Shown here: one piece after another, positions 26,029-32,545 of the stretch
How the letters are laid out: every line of letters starts with the position of its first letter
How positions within the stretch are numbered: the first letter of the stretch is position 1
Virus record (IMG/VR): IMGVR_UViG_3300028840_001302
Location: 34,342-98,341 of that record
Length of the DNA stretch: 64,000 bases
DNA from: a virus
Direction: 5' to 3' (one strand)
Notes under the pieces: model-generated
Database searches by the model: none
The model's input: only the letters and a program-made list of their open reading frames with translations
What the model was told of the DNA's origin: nothing
Program-made: the position numbers and the translations under genes

Positions 26029-27198
26029 TTATCCGAGTTTCTCACGGACGATTTCTTCGCGGTAGCCCTGTACGACCTTCAGAGCTTTCTTCGCCCTACC
26101 GTGAATACGTTTCTTACGGGGATGGTCGATTATATCCTCAAGTTCCTGTTCCCCCTGTTTCAGTTTTTCAACCGCCTGAAAAACGGTTTCCATTGAGGAA
26201 GAACTTGCCATTGCATCGTGGTGAAGGCTTTTGGAGTTTTCGATGATAGTATCAACCTTCATAGCATCCGGATTGCTCATCTTTTTGATGATAACCGAAA
26301 TTTTATCACGCTCCTCAATCGTGTGCCAGAAGCAATGTTCGAGAACCATGAGGTCGTCTTCGTTGACTTCAGTACGACCATTCAAAAGCGCGTGTGCCTT
26401 CAGGATGTTCGGTCTCATGTCACCATTGCGGTCCCGGTTCGCACAGGTCCGGTAAAGAACACGGTCACTGAGCCAAATGCCTTCCTCCCGAAGTTTGTCC
26501 TGAATTTTCAGGATGGTCTTTATAATATCGTCCGGAACTTCAACCTCTTTGCAGGACGCGACCAACGTATCAAGTTCCTTGAGAGTTATCGAAGCTTTAC
26601 GAGTCGAAGCGGTGTTACCGGAGAGAAGTTCAATCCGGTTTACTCTTTCGTTGATGCTCACGACTTCGAGCTTCACAACGTAACGGTCAAAGAGTGCCTC
26701 CATCTCTTCGCCTTCAAAAAATTCGTTTGAGGCACTTACCAGAGAGCGAAGCGGAACGTCTTGCGGTGTCCTGCCGTTATGAAATTTCTTTTCGTTGATA
26801 AGAGTGAGCAACGTGTTCAGGATACTCGAAGAAGCTTTCCCCGGTTCATCGAGAAACGCGAAGGTTGCTTCCGGAAGTTTGTCTTCAGTATTGCGAGAGA
26901 AGTTTTGTTCGTTCATGTATTTGTCAAGGTCAACCGGACCGAAGAGTTCTTCCGGCACAGTTGTTTTTGACATGAGCCACTCGAAGTAGGACGCGCCTTT
27001 AATGCGTCCGAAGTATTCCCGGCACATCATTGATTTGGCAGTTCCGGGTTTGCCGATAAAGAAGACGTTTTCGCCGGAGAGAAGAGCGCAAGTAAACGTA
27101 TCAACGTGGTCCTCACGTTCAAGCAATGCCGACTTCATTTCCGCTACAACCGACTGTAGCTTTTTCAATTCTTTCGTGTGTCCGTTTTTCTTTGCCAT
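26029..27198 (-). CDS. MoxR/RavA-like AAA+ ATPase
   Basis: 389 residues, ATG with AAGGAGGGCTACC upstream. Walker A GKPGTAKS (49-56), Walker B FAFLDE (113-118), sensor-1 Asn in 'LVSASNEF' (about 158), an arginine-rich sensor-2 region and the helical lid typical of MoxR proteins. C-terminal coiled coil from about 330. MoxR ATPases work as chaperones or remodellers together with VWA proteins (RavA/ViaA, CobS/CobT, NorQ/NorD). A ViaA-like VWA gene lies 3.3 kb upstream under the same type of promoter. Substrate unknown. Confidence 0.85.
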   Translation of the reverse strand: MAKKNGHTKELKKLQSVVAEMKSALLEREDHVDTFTCALLSGENVFFIGKPGTAKSMMCREYFGRIKGASYFEWLMSKTTVPEELFGPVDLDKYMNEQNFSRNTEDKLPEATFAFLDEPGKASSSILNTLLTLINEKKFHNGRTPQDVPLRSLVSASNEFFEGEEMEALFDRYVVKLEVVSINERVNRIELLSGNTASTRKASITLKELDTLVASCKEVEVPDDIIKTILKIQDKLREEGIWLSDRVLYRTCANRDRNGDMRPNILKAHALLNGRTEVNEDDLMVLEHCFWHTIEERDKISVIIKKMSNPDAMKVDTIIENSKSLHHDAMASSSSMETVFQAVEKLKQGEQELEDIIDHPRKKRIHGRAKKALKVVQGYREEIVREKLG

Positions 27199-27257
27199 AA
27201 TTGGTAGCCCTCCTTTTATGGTTTACTGAAAAGTAGTATCTCCACTAAAACTACCGT

Positions 27258-27286
27258 ATTATACCAAAATTCTATCTATTTGTCAA
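27258..27286 (-). promoter_or_regulatory. Promoter of the MoxR operon
   Basis: On the - strand TTGACA (27286-27281), 17-nt spacer ending ATTTTGG, TATAAT (27263-27258). The TGG before the -10 makes it an extended -10 promoter. The same ATTTTGGTATAAT core occurs at 31968, 54258 and 55130. Confidence 0.85.
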
Positions 27287-27309
27287 CACCTTTTTTTATT
27301 TTCTTCAAA

Positions 27310-27492
27310 CTAATTTTTTGTGCATGAATCGCACAATTCAAGCACTTTTGCGATACCCTCATTGATACCGATTTGTTTACTCATCTGTTGCTTCACGGTA
27401 TCAACCGCATCGGTCAAACTGTGTACCCATACGGCGAGAATACAAATGGCAATTATCAGGACCACGATAGTTATAATACATACGGTCAGCAT
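27310..27492 (-). CDS. Small membrane protein
   Basis: 60 residues from ATG 27492, which has GGGAGGTAAA directly upstream; the longer frame to 27558 lies in the neighbouring gene. Residues about 2-25 are a strong transmembrane helix ('LTVCIITIVVLIIAICILAVWV'), followed by an amphipathic helix and an ending with a C-x2-C pair. N-out or N-in topology cannot be fixed. Function unknown. Confidence 0.65.
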   Translation of the reverse strand: MLTVCIITIVVLIIAICILAVWVHSLTDAVDTVKQQMSKQIGINEGIAKVLELCDSCTKN

Positions 27493-27493
27493 T

Positions 27494-27808
27494 TTACCTC
27501 CCGATGATACCGCGAATATTTTCCGCGATAATCTGAGCCTCTTTTTTCCGGAGACCACGGATACCCATTGAGTTACCGCCGCGAGTTTCGATTACAACGG
27601 TGTCCCAAATCAAACCTCTGTTATGCGAGACCGAAGCTATCTCCGCTTTCGGAACGAAGTCGTGGATACGTTTCCACGGAAAATAAAATGCTTCGATTTC
27701 GTTCAGATGCACTCCGTCTTCTTCGAGTCTGAAAGACGGAGGGAAAATAAAATTGGTGATGCTCCCATGAAAGAGAGAACACCAGCGAGATATTTTAACT
27801 CTGTTCAT
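27494..27808 (-). CDS. Possible PH-like domain protein
   Basis: 104 residues. From about residue 24 'PSFRLEEDGVHLNEIEAFYFPWKRI' and then 'WDTVVIETRGGNSMGIRGLRKKEAQIIAENIRGII' read as a beta-barrel of about six strands closed by a C-terminal helix, the layout of bacterial PH (YdbT/bPH) domains. It overlaps the upstream gene by 14 bp and the next membrane protein follows after one base, so the pair may act at the membrane. Fold assignment is by pattern only. Confidence 0.45.
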   Translation of the reverse strand: MNRVKISRWCSLFHGSITNFIFPPSFRLEEDGVHLNEIEAFYFPWKRIHDFVPKAEIASVSHNRGLIWDTVVIETRGGNSMGIRGLRKKEAQIIAENIRGIIGR

Positions 27809-28340
27809 CTTCCTTCACCTCTTTCGCTTTTTCTAAAAGTTTACGAGCCATATCAACCGGAGACACTCCGGATTTTTTTAATTCTTTATATAGCTTCTCG
27901 AATAATTTTTCCGAATCTTTTTCGCGCATCTCCTCTTCAAAAGGTGTCTCGGTTCTTTGTAAAAATCCCGCCGCTGAAAGAATGCAAACAACGTCCGACA
28001 TCTCCGGATACTTCCAACCGTGTTCACGGGGGAAGTTTGCAAGACCCTCACCGAGAGCTTTGAAAAGTTTCGTAACCGCTCCCTTACCGATGCCCTTGAA
28101 AGCGTCACGGTGGAAACGTACTTCGCAATCAAAGTAAGTCATACCTCCGGTGTTGAAGTGTTCATGTTCCTTCCAGATTATTGAGAAATCACAGTCCGGA
28201 AGATGAACGTATATCCGATGTTTTTTTTGCTCCAAAATAAAATAACGGTAACGCTTGTTGTAACACACTTCGCAATATTCCGCATCGGAGTCTATTGCGA
28301 TTTTACAGTCTTTACAGTAGGATTCATTTGGCGGTCTCAT
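27795..28340 (-). CDS. Zinc-ribbon hypothetical protein
   Basis: 181 residues. N-terminal zinc ribbon C9/C12/C23/C26 ('YCKDCKIAID...EYCEVCYNKR') followed by an alpha/beta domain ('RYFILEQKKHRIYVHLPDCDFSIIWKEH') and a helical, charged C-terminus. No catalytic motif. Lies in the small-gene block upstream of the PH-like and membrane proteins. Function unknown. Confidence 0.6.
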   Translation of the reverse strand: MRPPNESYCKDCKIAIDSDAEYCEVCYNKRYRYFILEQKKHRIYVHLPDCDFSIIWKEHEHFNTGGMTYFDCEVRFHRDAFKGIGKGAVTKLFKALGEGLANFPREHGWKYPEMSDVVCILSAAGFLQRTETPFEEEMREKDSEKLFEKLYKELKKSGVSPVDMARKLLEKAKEVKEDEQS

Positions 28341-28348
28341 AGTAACTC

Positions 28349-28789
28349 CTACTCGTTCACCAGCAGACGATTAATAATTTTGTTCAACCGTTTGAGAGTG
28401 TGAAGGTCCATAGCGTAACCTTCCCCGTCTTCCTCCTGTTCGCGCATACATTTCAGGAGGTACTTATCGTCTTCGGTCAGAGCGAGTTTATCAATGACTC
28501 CGGTTGCGAGCGCGAGAAGTGTTGACAGATTAATCGGACACTCATCGTTATGGTCCTCATCCATCACGACAACCGTAAGCTCCTGATTGTTCTTATGGTA
28601 GTTACTGCCAAAAGCGTTATCGAGTTTGAGACCAGTAACGAGAGCGGTCACGCCGGAGTTATCCGGTTCATGCCATTGCTCATTGATGTCGAACTTCTCC
28701 ATAAATTTAATCAGACGGTTATGGTCTTTGAGAAACATTTTCCGGGTACTCTCCCGGCGTTCATCGAAGGTTATTGTTTTTCTCGGCAC
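28349..28789 (-). CDS. Hypothetical protein
   Basis: 146 residues; ATG overlaps the stop of the upstream gene (TGA/ATG overlap at 28789). Basic N-terminus, then an acidic, mixed alpha/beta body ('ELTVVVMDEDHNDECPINLSTLLALATGVIDKLAL'). No motif recognised. Close coupling supports that it is real. Confidence 0.55.
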   Translation of the reverse strand: MPRKTITFDERRESTRKMFLKDHNRLIKFMEKFDINEQWHEPDNSGVTALVTGLKLDNAFGSNYHKNNQELTVVVMDEDHNDECPINLSTLLALATGVIDKLALTEDDKYLLKCMREQEEDGEGYAMDLHTLKRLNKIINRLLVNE

Positions 28790-29502
28790 TATTCACCTCC
28801 CGCGATTTCGAGAGCCTCTTCCAGTTTTGCGATAGCCGCCTTACGCATCTTACGAATCTTCCCCGGATTGATAATGTTCGCCGTGGTATCGGTTTCCTGT
28901 AATGCCGTAATCGCCGCTTCCATAGCTTTCTTCGCCTTACCGTTGAGATTGATTTCCGGTGCGGGTTTCGGTTTCACAGGTTCGTAATAACTTTTCGCGG
29001 ATTTCTTCTTATCCGATTTTTTCTTCGTTCCCTTTTTCTTCGACTTCTTTTTGCCCTTTGTCTTTTCAGACTTTTTCGATTTTTTTGATTTTCCATTCAT
29101 TGCCTTTACTTCCTCTCTTTCCTTCACGAGTCGCATTGCGGTTGCGAGTACCCGCTTCTTTTCAGCCGGGGTCGATTCCTCAAAGACCTGTTTCTCTGTT
29201 GCTTCCTTTTTATGGCGATATCTTTTCGGAAGTGGACCGGACTGAAAAATCGGTTTAAGTTTTCCGGCCTTGATTAACTTACGAGCCTCATCAGAACGGT
29301 TGCCTCCCTTTTTCGTTTCGGCAGCATAGAACCAGAGCGCAACGAGAGACATACGATAGTCCCGGTACTCAGGACTCTCAGCCTTCACGCGCTTAATATG
29401 GACGGGACGTTGCTTGCCAGCGTGGATAGCGAGATAGATTCCCTTTACCCGCTTCTTTTTGGGAGACTTCTTCTTTGAGGATTTCTTTTTCCTCTTTGAC
29501 AT
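28789..29502 (-). CDS. Lysine-rich hypothetical protein
   Basis: 237 residues, ATG with GGAGGGCTACC upstream, the same extended site used by the MoxR and ViaA-like genes. The N-terminal 20 residues and the region about 137-170 are Lys/Ser-rich; a conserved-looking basic domain lies between ('YLAIHAGKQRPVHIKRVKAESPEYRDYRMSLVALWFYAA'). The C-terminal 45 residues form two helices. Might bind DNA or RNA through its basic tracts. No family recognised. Confidence 0.6.
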   Translation of the reverse strand: MSKRKKKSSKKKSPKKKRVKGIYLAIHAGKQRPVHIKRVKAESPEYRDYRMSLVALWFYAAETKKGGNRSDEARKLIKAGKLKPIFQSGPLPKRYRHKKEATEKQVFEESTPAEKKRVLATAMRLVKEREEVKAMNGKSKKSKKSEKTKGKKKSKKKGTKKKSDKKKSAKSYYEPVKPKPAPEINLNGKAKKAMEAAITALQETDTTANIINPGKIRKMRKAAIAKLEEALEIAGGE

Positions 29503-29526
29503 TTGGTAGCCCTCCGTCTCGAAATT

Positions 29527-29691
29527 TTAAGGACGGTGAACGATACGCTCCTTACGTCCACGGTCAGCCTTATATCGAGTATTACAGTTCGTGCAGATGC
29601 GATACCCGCCGACACCTTTTTTATTATAGATGCTCTTGCAAGACGGGCAAACGTACTTAGTAATTTTGACGTGTCCTTTTTTCACTCGCAC
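29527..29691 (-). CDS. Small zinc-ribbon protein
   Basis: 54 residues beginning MRVKKGHVKITKYVCPSC and ending KERIVHRP. Four ligands C15/C18 and C33/C36 form a compact zinc ribbon. GAAGGAG lies upstream; the first GTG (29691) is very close to it and the second GTG (29685) has better spacing. It is basic overall, as nucleic-acid-binding ribbons are. Too short for the usual length cut-off. A 30-bp palindrome lies 15 bp upstream (29707-29736). Confidence 0.6.
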   Translation of the reverse strand: MRVKKGHVKITKYVCPSCKSIYNKKGVGGYRICTNCNTRYKADRGRKERIVHRP

Positions 29692-29706
29692 ATCTCCTTC
29701 AGGGTT

Positions 29707-29736
29707 GATTCGTGTAGTATATATACTACGCGAATC
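29707..29736. repeat. 30-bp near-perfect palindrome (operator or mRNA hairpin)
   Basis: The 15-base left arm GATTCGTGTAGTATA is matched by its reverse complement with one G/T difference. It lies between the genes at 29785 and 29691. It has no T-run on either strand, so it is not a classical terminator; an operator or a hairpin shaping the ribosome site of the zinc-ribbon gene is more likely. Confidence 0.6.
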
Positions 29737-29784
29737 AAGGGTTTAAACGGGAACAGGGGAGACCCGTGGGCCTCCCCCGGTCCA

Positions 29785-30069
29785 CTAGAGGGGGTATTCT
29801 TCCGAGAGATATTCGTTCACTTCAACCGCTTTCTCTGCGGCATCCTGTGGGTCGTCCATGTAACATTTGATGGTCCATGTGACCGCACCGTTTTTGTCCC
29901 GCTTCATCTCCACGGAACTTTGCGACCTGACAACAAGCGCATCCGGATTTCCGAAATCGCCGCCATCAGCGAGACCCTTCTTTACTCCCTTCGAGAGTTT
30001 TTTCTTTTTGGTCTTCTTTGACTTTTTTTCGGTCTTTTCTTTTTTTGTCTTCTTTGCTTTCTTTGGCAT
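29785..30069 (-). CDS. Small protein with lysine-rich N-terminal tail
   Basis: 94 residues, ATG with GAGGAGGTAAAC upstream. Residues 2-32 are mostly lysine; residues 35-94 form a compact beta/alpha domain ('DALVVRSQSSVEMKRDKNGAVTWTIKCYMDD'). The 65-residue core has no motif I recognise. It is the first gene behind a consensus promoter (30117-30145). Function unknown. Confidence 0.6.
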   Translation of the reverse strand: MPKKAKKTKKEKTEKKSKKTKKKKLSKGVKKGLADGGDFGNPDALVVRSQSSVEMKRDKNGAVTWTIKCYMDDPQDAAEKAVEVNEYLSEEYPL

Positions 30070-30116
30070 GTTCGGTTTACCTCCTCTTTTTGGTTATAGT
30101 TAAGTTTAGCGTTAGT

Positions 30117-30145
30117 ATTATACTCACTGATACACTAAATGTCAA
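30117..30145 (-). promoter_or_regulatory. Promoter upstream of the lysine-tail gene at 30069
   Basis: On the - strand TTGACA (30145-30140), 17-nt spacer, TATAAT (30122-30117): a perfect sigma70 consensus. It lacks the ATTTTGG spacer end found in the other phage promoters. Confidence 0.85.
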
Positions 30146-30162
30146 CGTCTAAAATAATTTTT

Positions 30163-30546
30163 TCATTCAATATACTTTATCTCAAAATCCTTAATACTCA
30201 TACGAGCGAATCTAAAGTAATCCATATCTTTGAAACAGGCAAGCAAAACTTCCTGCAAGACGTTATCTTGGTCCAGAACCTTGACGATGAAACCGTCACC
30301 GAAAATTCTTCCTGCCATTGCGACCCGTTCCTCCATCGAGTCATTTTGATTTTCCAGTTCGAGAATATATTTCACGTCCCGGTGATGGTATGTAGGTGCG
30401 GCAATCAAGATTCGGTCAACCTCCTCTTTCACCGCACCTTTAATTATATTGGGTCCGGGTTCGCGCCAGAGTCCTAGTCGCTGTATCATCGTCTTCGTGA
30501 AACCAGAAGGACAAACTATTTCTTTGTATTCTGAGTTGTTACCCAC
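30163..30546 (-). CDS. Hypothetical protein coupled to the VWA gene
   Basis: 127 residues from a GTG 7 nt after a GGAGG site that lies within the end of the VWA gene, so translation is probably coupled (31-bp overlap). Residues 1-50 are mixed; from about 60 the protein is helical and charged. No motif recognised. Because it shares the VWA transcript it may be part of the same system. Confidence 0.55.
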   Translation of the reverse strand: MGNNSEYKEIVCPSGFTKTMIQRLGLWREPGPNIIKGAVKEEVDRILIAAPTYHHRDVKYILELENQNDSMEERVAMAGRIFGDGFIVKVLDQDNVLQEVLLACFKDMDYFRFARMSIKDFEIKYIE

Positions 30547-31922
30547 TGAAGAACCTCCGCATCATTATTGGTCCGGGTATTCACACGAGCTTGTTTATCG
30601 CAAATCATATCGAGCGAATTTGAATTATACCCTCCGACCTGTACTCCGAGAACAGTAAAACCATTTTTTTCTTGCTTACGTTTAAATTCTTCGAGCCAAG
30701 TGTTATCAACGGGTGCATCCCCGTCAGTAATTATAATGATGTCGCAATCCTCTTCGGTCTCGCAGATTTCCGCAGCTTTGTCGAGAGGCTTTTGGAAATC
30801 CGTTCCACCTCCCATGAATGCCCGGAAAAAATTCATCAGTTTGTCAAGCGTCATTTTGCTGTCGAACTTATATTCCTTACCAACCGAAGAATCGAAAGGA
30901 ATCCAAATAACCTCACGCTTCTCTTTTTTACAAATTCTCCAAGTTGCCATCACCAGAGCTTTCGCCCATTGGTCCGGAGTTCCGGACATCGAACCAGATT
31001 GGTCTTCGAGAATAATGAACGGTCCTTTTTTCTTTTTCTCTTCCGCTCTCATTTCATATTGCAGTAATCCGCGTTCAAGATATCCGCGATAAAATTCTTT
31101 TTTCAGTCCGGGATGTTTTGCCTTCACGAGTTCCGAAGGAAGAAGTCGAGTCAAGTCATTGCCCTGTTCGACTCCGATGATTTCGTCACGGCCATGAGTA
31201 TATGATGAACGCTTGTTCGCATCCATCGTCAGGAACATCCGTCCAGCGAGTTCGAGAATTCTTTTCAGGATGTAATCGTTCTTAAGTTTTTCCGCTATGC
31301 GTTCCCTGTCACCTTCCGGAACTTCGCTCCACTCCGACATCCCGGTTCCGTAACCGAGAGCTTGCGCCAACATCTTAACTTCCTGCGCTTTTTCTTCGGC
31401 CTCATCGAGAGCGTCTTGAATCGCAAACGCGATTTGCGCTTCCGTCTCAAGTTCATCACGACCCTCTTTGTAATCTTCGAGTTCCTCTCCGGTTTCATCC
31501 GCGAGTTGTTTCATCATGTCGGAGAAATTATTTCCACCTCCTACTTCATCATCAAACTGCGGAACGGAATCGAGATGGTCGAAATTATTTTTCTGGTTTT
31601 GCGGTTGAGGTTTTTCGCTGACCGGAATTTCACCGTTCATAATTTTTTCGTTGATAGCCATTGTTGCGAAGGTAGAGTTAAGTGAATCCTTCACGGAAAA
31701 TTTTCTCATGCGTTTGAAAGAATCGTGACCGTGAATTCTCTCCGCGATTTTGCTCTTCGCTTCCGGAGGTGTGCAGTTGTAAAAGGAATCGAAAATGTTT
31801 TCTGAGAGTTCTTCAAATCCCGGTTCAATATCCGGAAGAGATTGACTCCCCTGTTGGACTTGCTCCCGAAGTTTATTTCTCCGGGACATCACATCTCGAA
31901 ATTTGCTCTTCGTTTCTAGCAT
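30516..31922 (-). CDS. ViaA-like VWA domain protein
   Basis: 468 residues. ATG 31922 (site AAGGAGGGCTACC) is used; the longer frame would start inside the promoter. The N-terminal half is helical. 'AGRMFLTMDANKRSSYTHGRDEIIG...DLTRLLPSEL' followed by 'GPFIILEDQSGSMSG' (MIDAS DxSGS, about 307-314), 'WAKALVMATWRICKKEKREVIWIPF', a GGGTDF threonine loop and 'DIIIITDGDA' match the ViaA/CoxE-type VWA family closely. In E. coli ViaA partners RavA, a MoxR ATPase; here the MoxR protein at 26029 is the natural partner. The metal-binding residues are intact. Confidence 0.8.
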   Translation of the reverse strand: MLETKSKFRDVMSRRNKLREQVQQGSQSLPDIEPGFEELSENIFDSFYNCTPPEAKSKIAERIHGHDSFKRMRKFSVKDSLNSTFATMAINEKIMNGEIPVSEKPQPQNQKNNFDHLDSVPQFDDEVGGGNNFSDMMKQLADETGEELEDYKEGRDELETEAQIAFAIQDALDEAEEKAQEVKMLAQALGYGTGMSEWSEVPEGDRERIAEKLKNDYILKRILELAGRMFLTMDANKRSSYTHGRDEIIGVEQGNDLTRLLPSELVKAKHPGLKKEFYRGYLERGLLQYEMRAEEKKKKGPFIILEDQSGSMSGTPDQWAKALVMATWRICKKEKREVIWIPFDSSVGKEYKFDSKMTLDKLMNFFRAFMGGGTDFQKPLDKAAEICETEEDCDIIIITDGDAPVDNTWLEEFKRKQEKNGFTVLGVQVGGYNSNSLDMICDKQARVNTRTNNDAEVLQWVTTQNTKK

Positions 31923-31967
31923 TAAGGTAGCCCTCCTTTTTTTGCTAAAGTGGTTCATTTGATACAT

Positions 31968-31996
31968 ATTATACCAAAATATACTTTAGAATTCAA
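31968..31996 (-). promoter_or_regulatory. Promoter of the ViaA-like gene
   Basis: On the - strand TTGAAT (31996-31991), 17-nt spacer ending ATTTTGG, TATAAT (31973-31968). Shares the ATTTTGGTATAAT core with the MoxR promoter. Confidence 0.8.
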
Positions 31997-32080
31997 GTAT
32001 AAAACAAATTATTTCGATAAAATAAAAATCCCCGTCTAATAGGCTTACTAGACAGGGATAGACGGAAATGGAGAGAGGTA

Positions 32081-32539
32081 TCATTTCCTTTTCTTCTTTT
32101 TCTTTTTCTTCCGATGTTTGGGTTCGTCAAAGATGGTTAAGTCAGGTTCGATTTTTCTAAGGGAAGCTCCGACATTAATCAGGGAGGATTGTTTGAACTC
32201 AAAAGATTTACATGCCCGTGTGAGAATCCCGACATTGTGTTTTGCTATGTTGATTTTTTTCTTGAGACGTTGCCATTTCTTTTTTAACTTCAGGAGACTT
32301 TTCACCCGCGCTTCGGTAGCACGTTCCTCTTCGTTTTCCAGAGTTGCCCGGATGATTTCTTTTTGTGTCTCTTCGTAAACTTCGAGTCGAGTTTTCAATG
32401 AGCGAAGTTTATGTTCTTCGTCTTCCAACATTGCGCCGTAGTGAAAATATATTCCGGGAAGTTCCAAAAAATCTTGGTTCATATCTTCACTTACATCTAA
32501 GTCTCGAACTATCTGAGGACGGTCATAATTGGACATCAT
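32081..32539 (-). CDS. Possible UvsY-like recombination mediator with lysine tail
   Basis: 152 residues, two adjacent ATG codons. Mostly helical: 'FLELPGIYFHYGAMLEDEEHKLRSLKTRLEVYEE', then 'EARVKSLLKLKKKWQRLKKKINIAKHNVGILTRACKSFEFKQ'. Size, helical layout and the pattern of an N-terminal short helix, a central long pair and a C-terminal 'K.F..K' segment recall UvsY-type mediators that load UvsX onto SSB-coated DNA. The neighbours are recombination genes, which fits. The sequence is too divergent to be certain. The last 11 residues are Lys/Arg only. Confidence 0.4.
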   Translation of the reverse strand: MMSNYDRPQIVRDLDVSEDMNQDFLELPGIYFHYGAMLEDEEHKLRSLKTRLEVYEETQKEIIRATLENEEERATEARVKSLLKLKKKWQRLKKKINIAKHNVGILTRACKSFEFKQSSLINVGASLRKIEPDLTIFDEPKHRKKKKKKKRK

Positions 32540-32545
32540 TAACTC

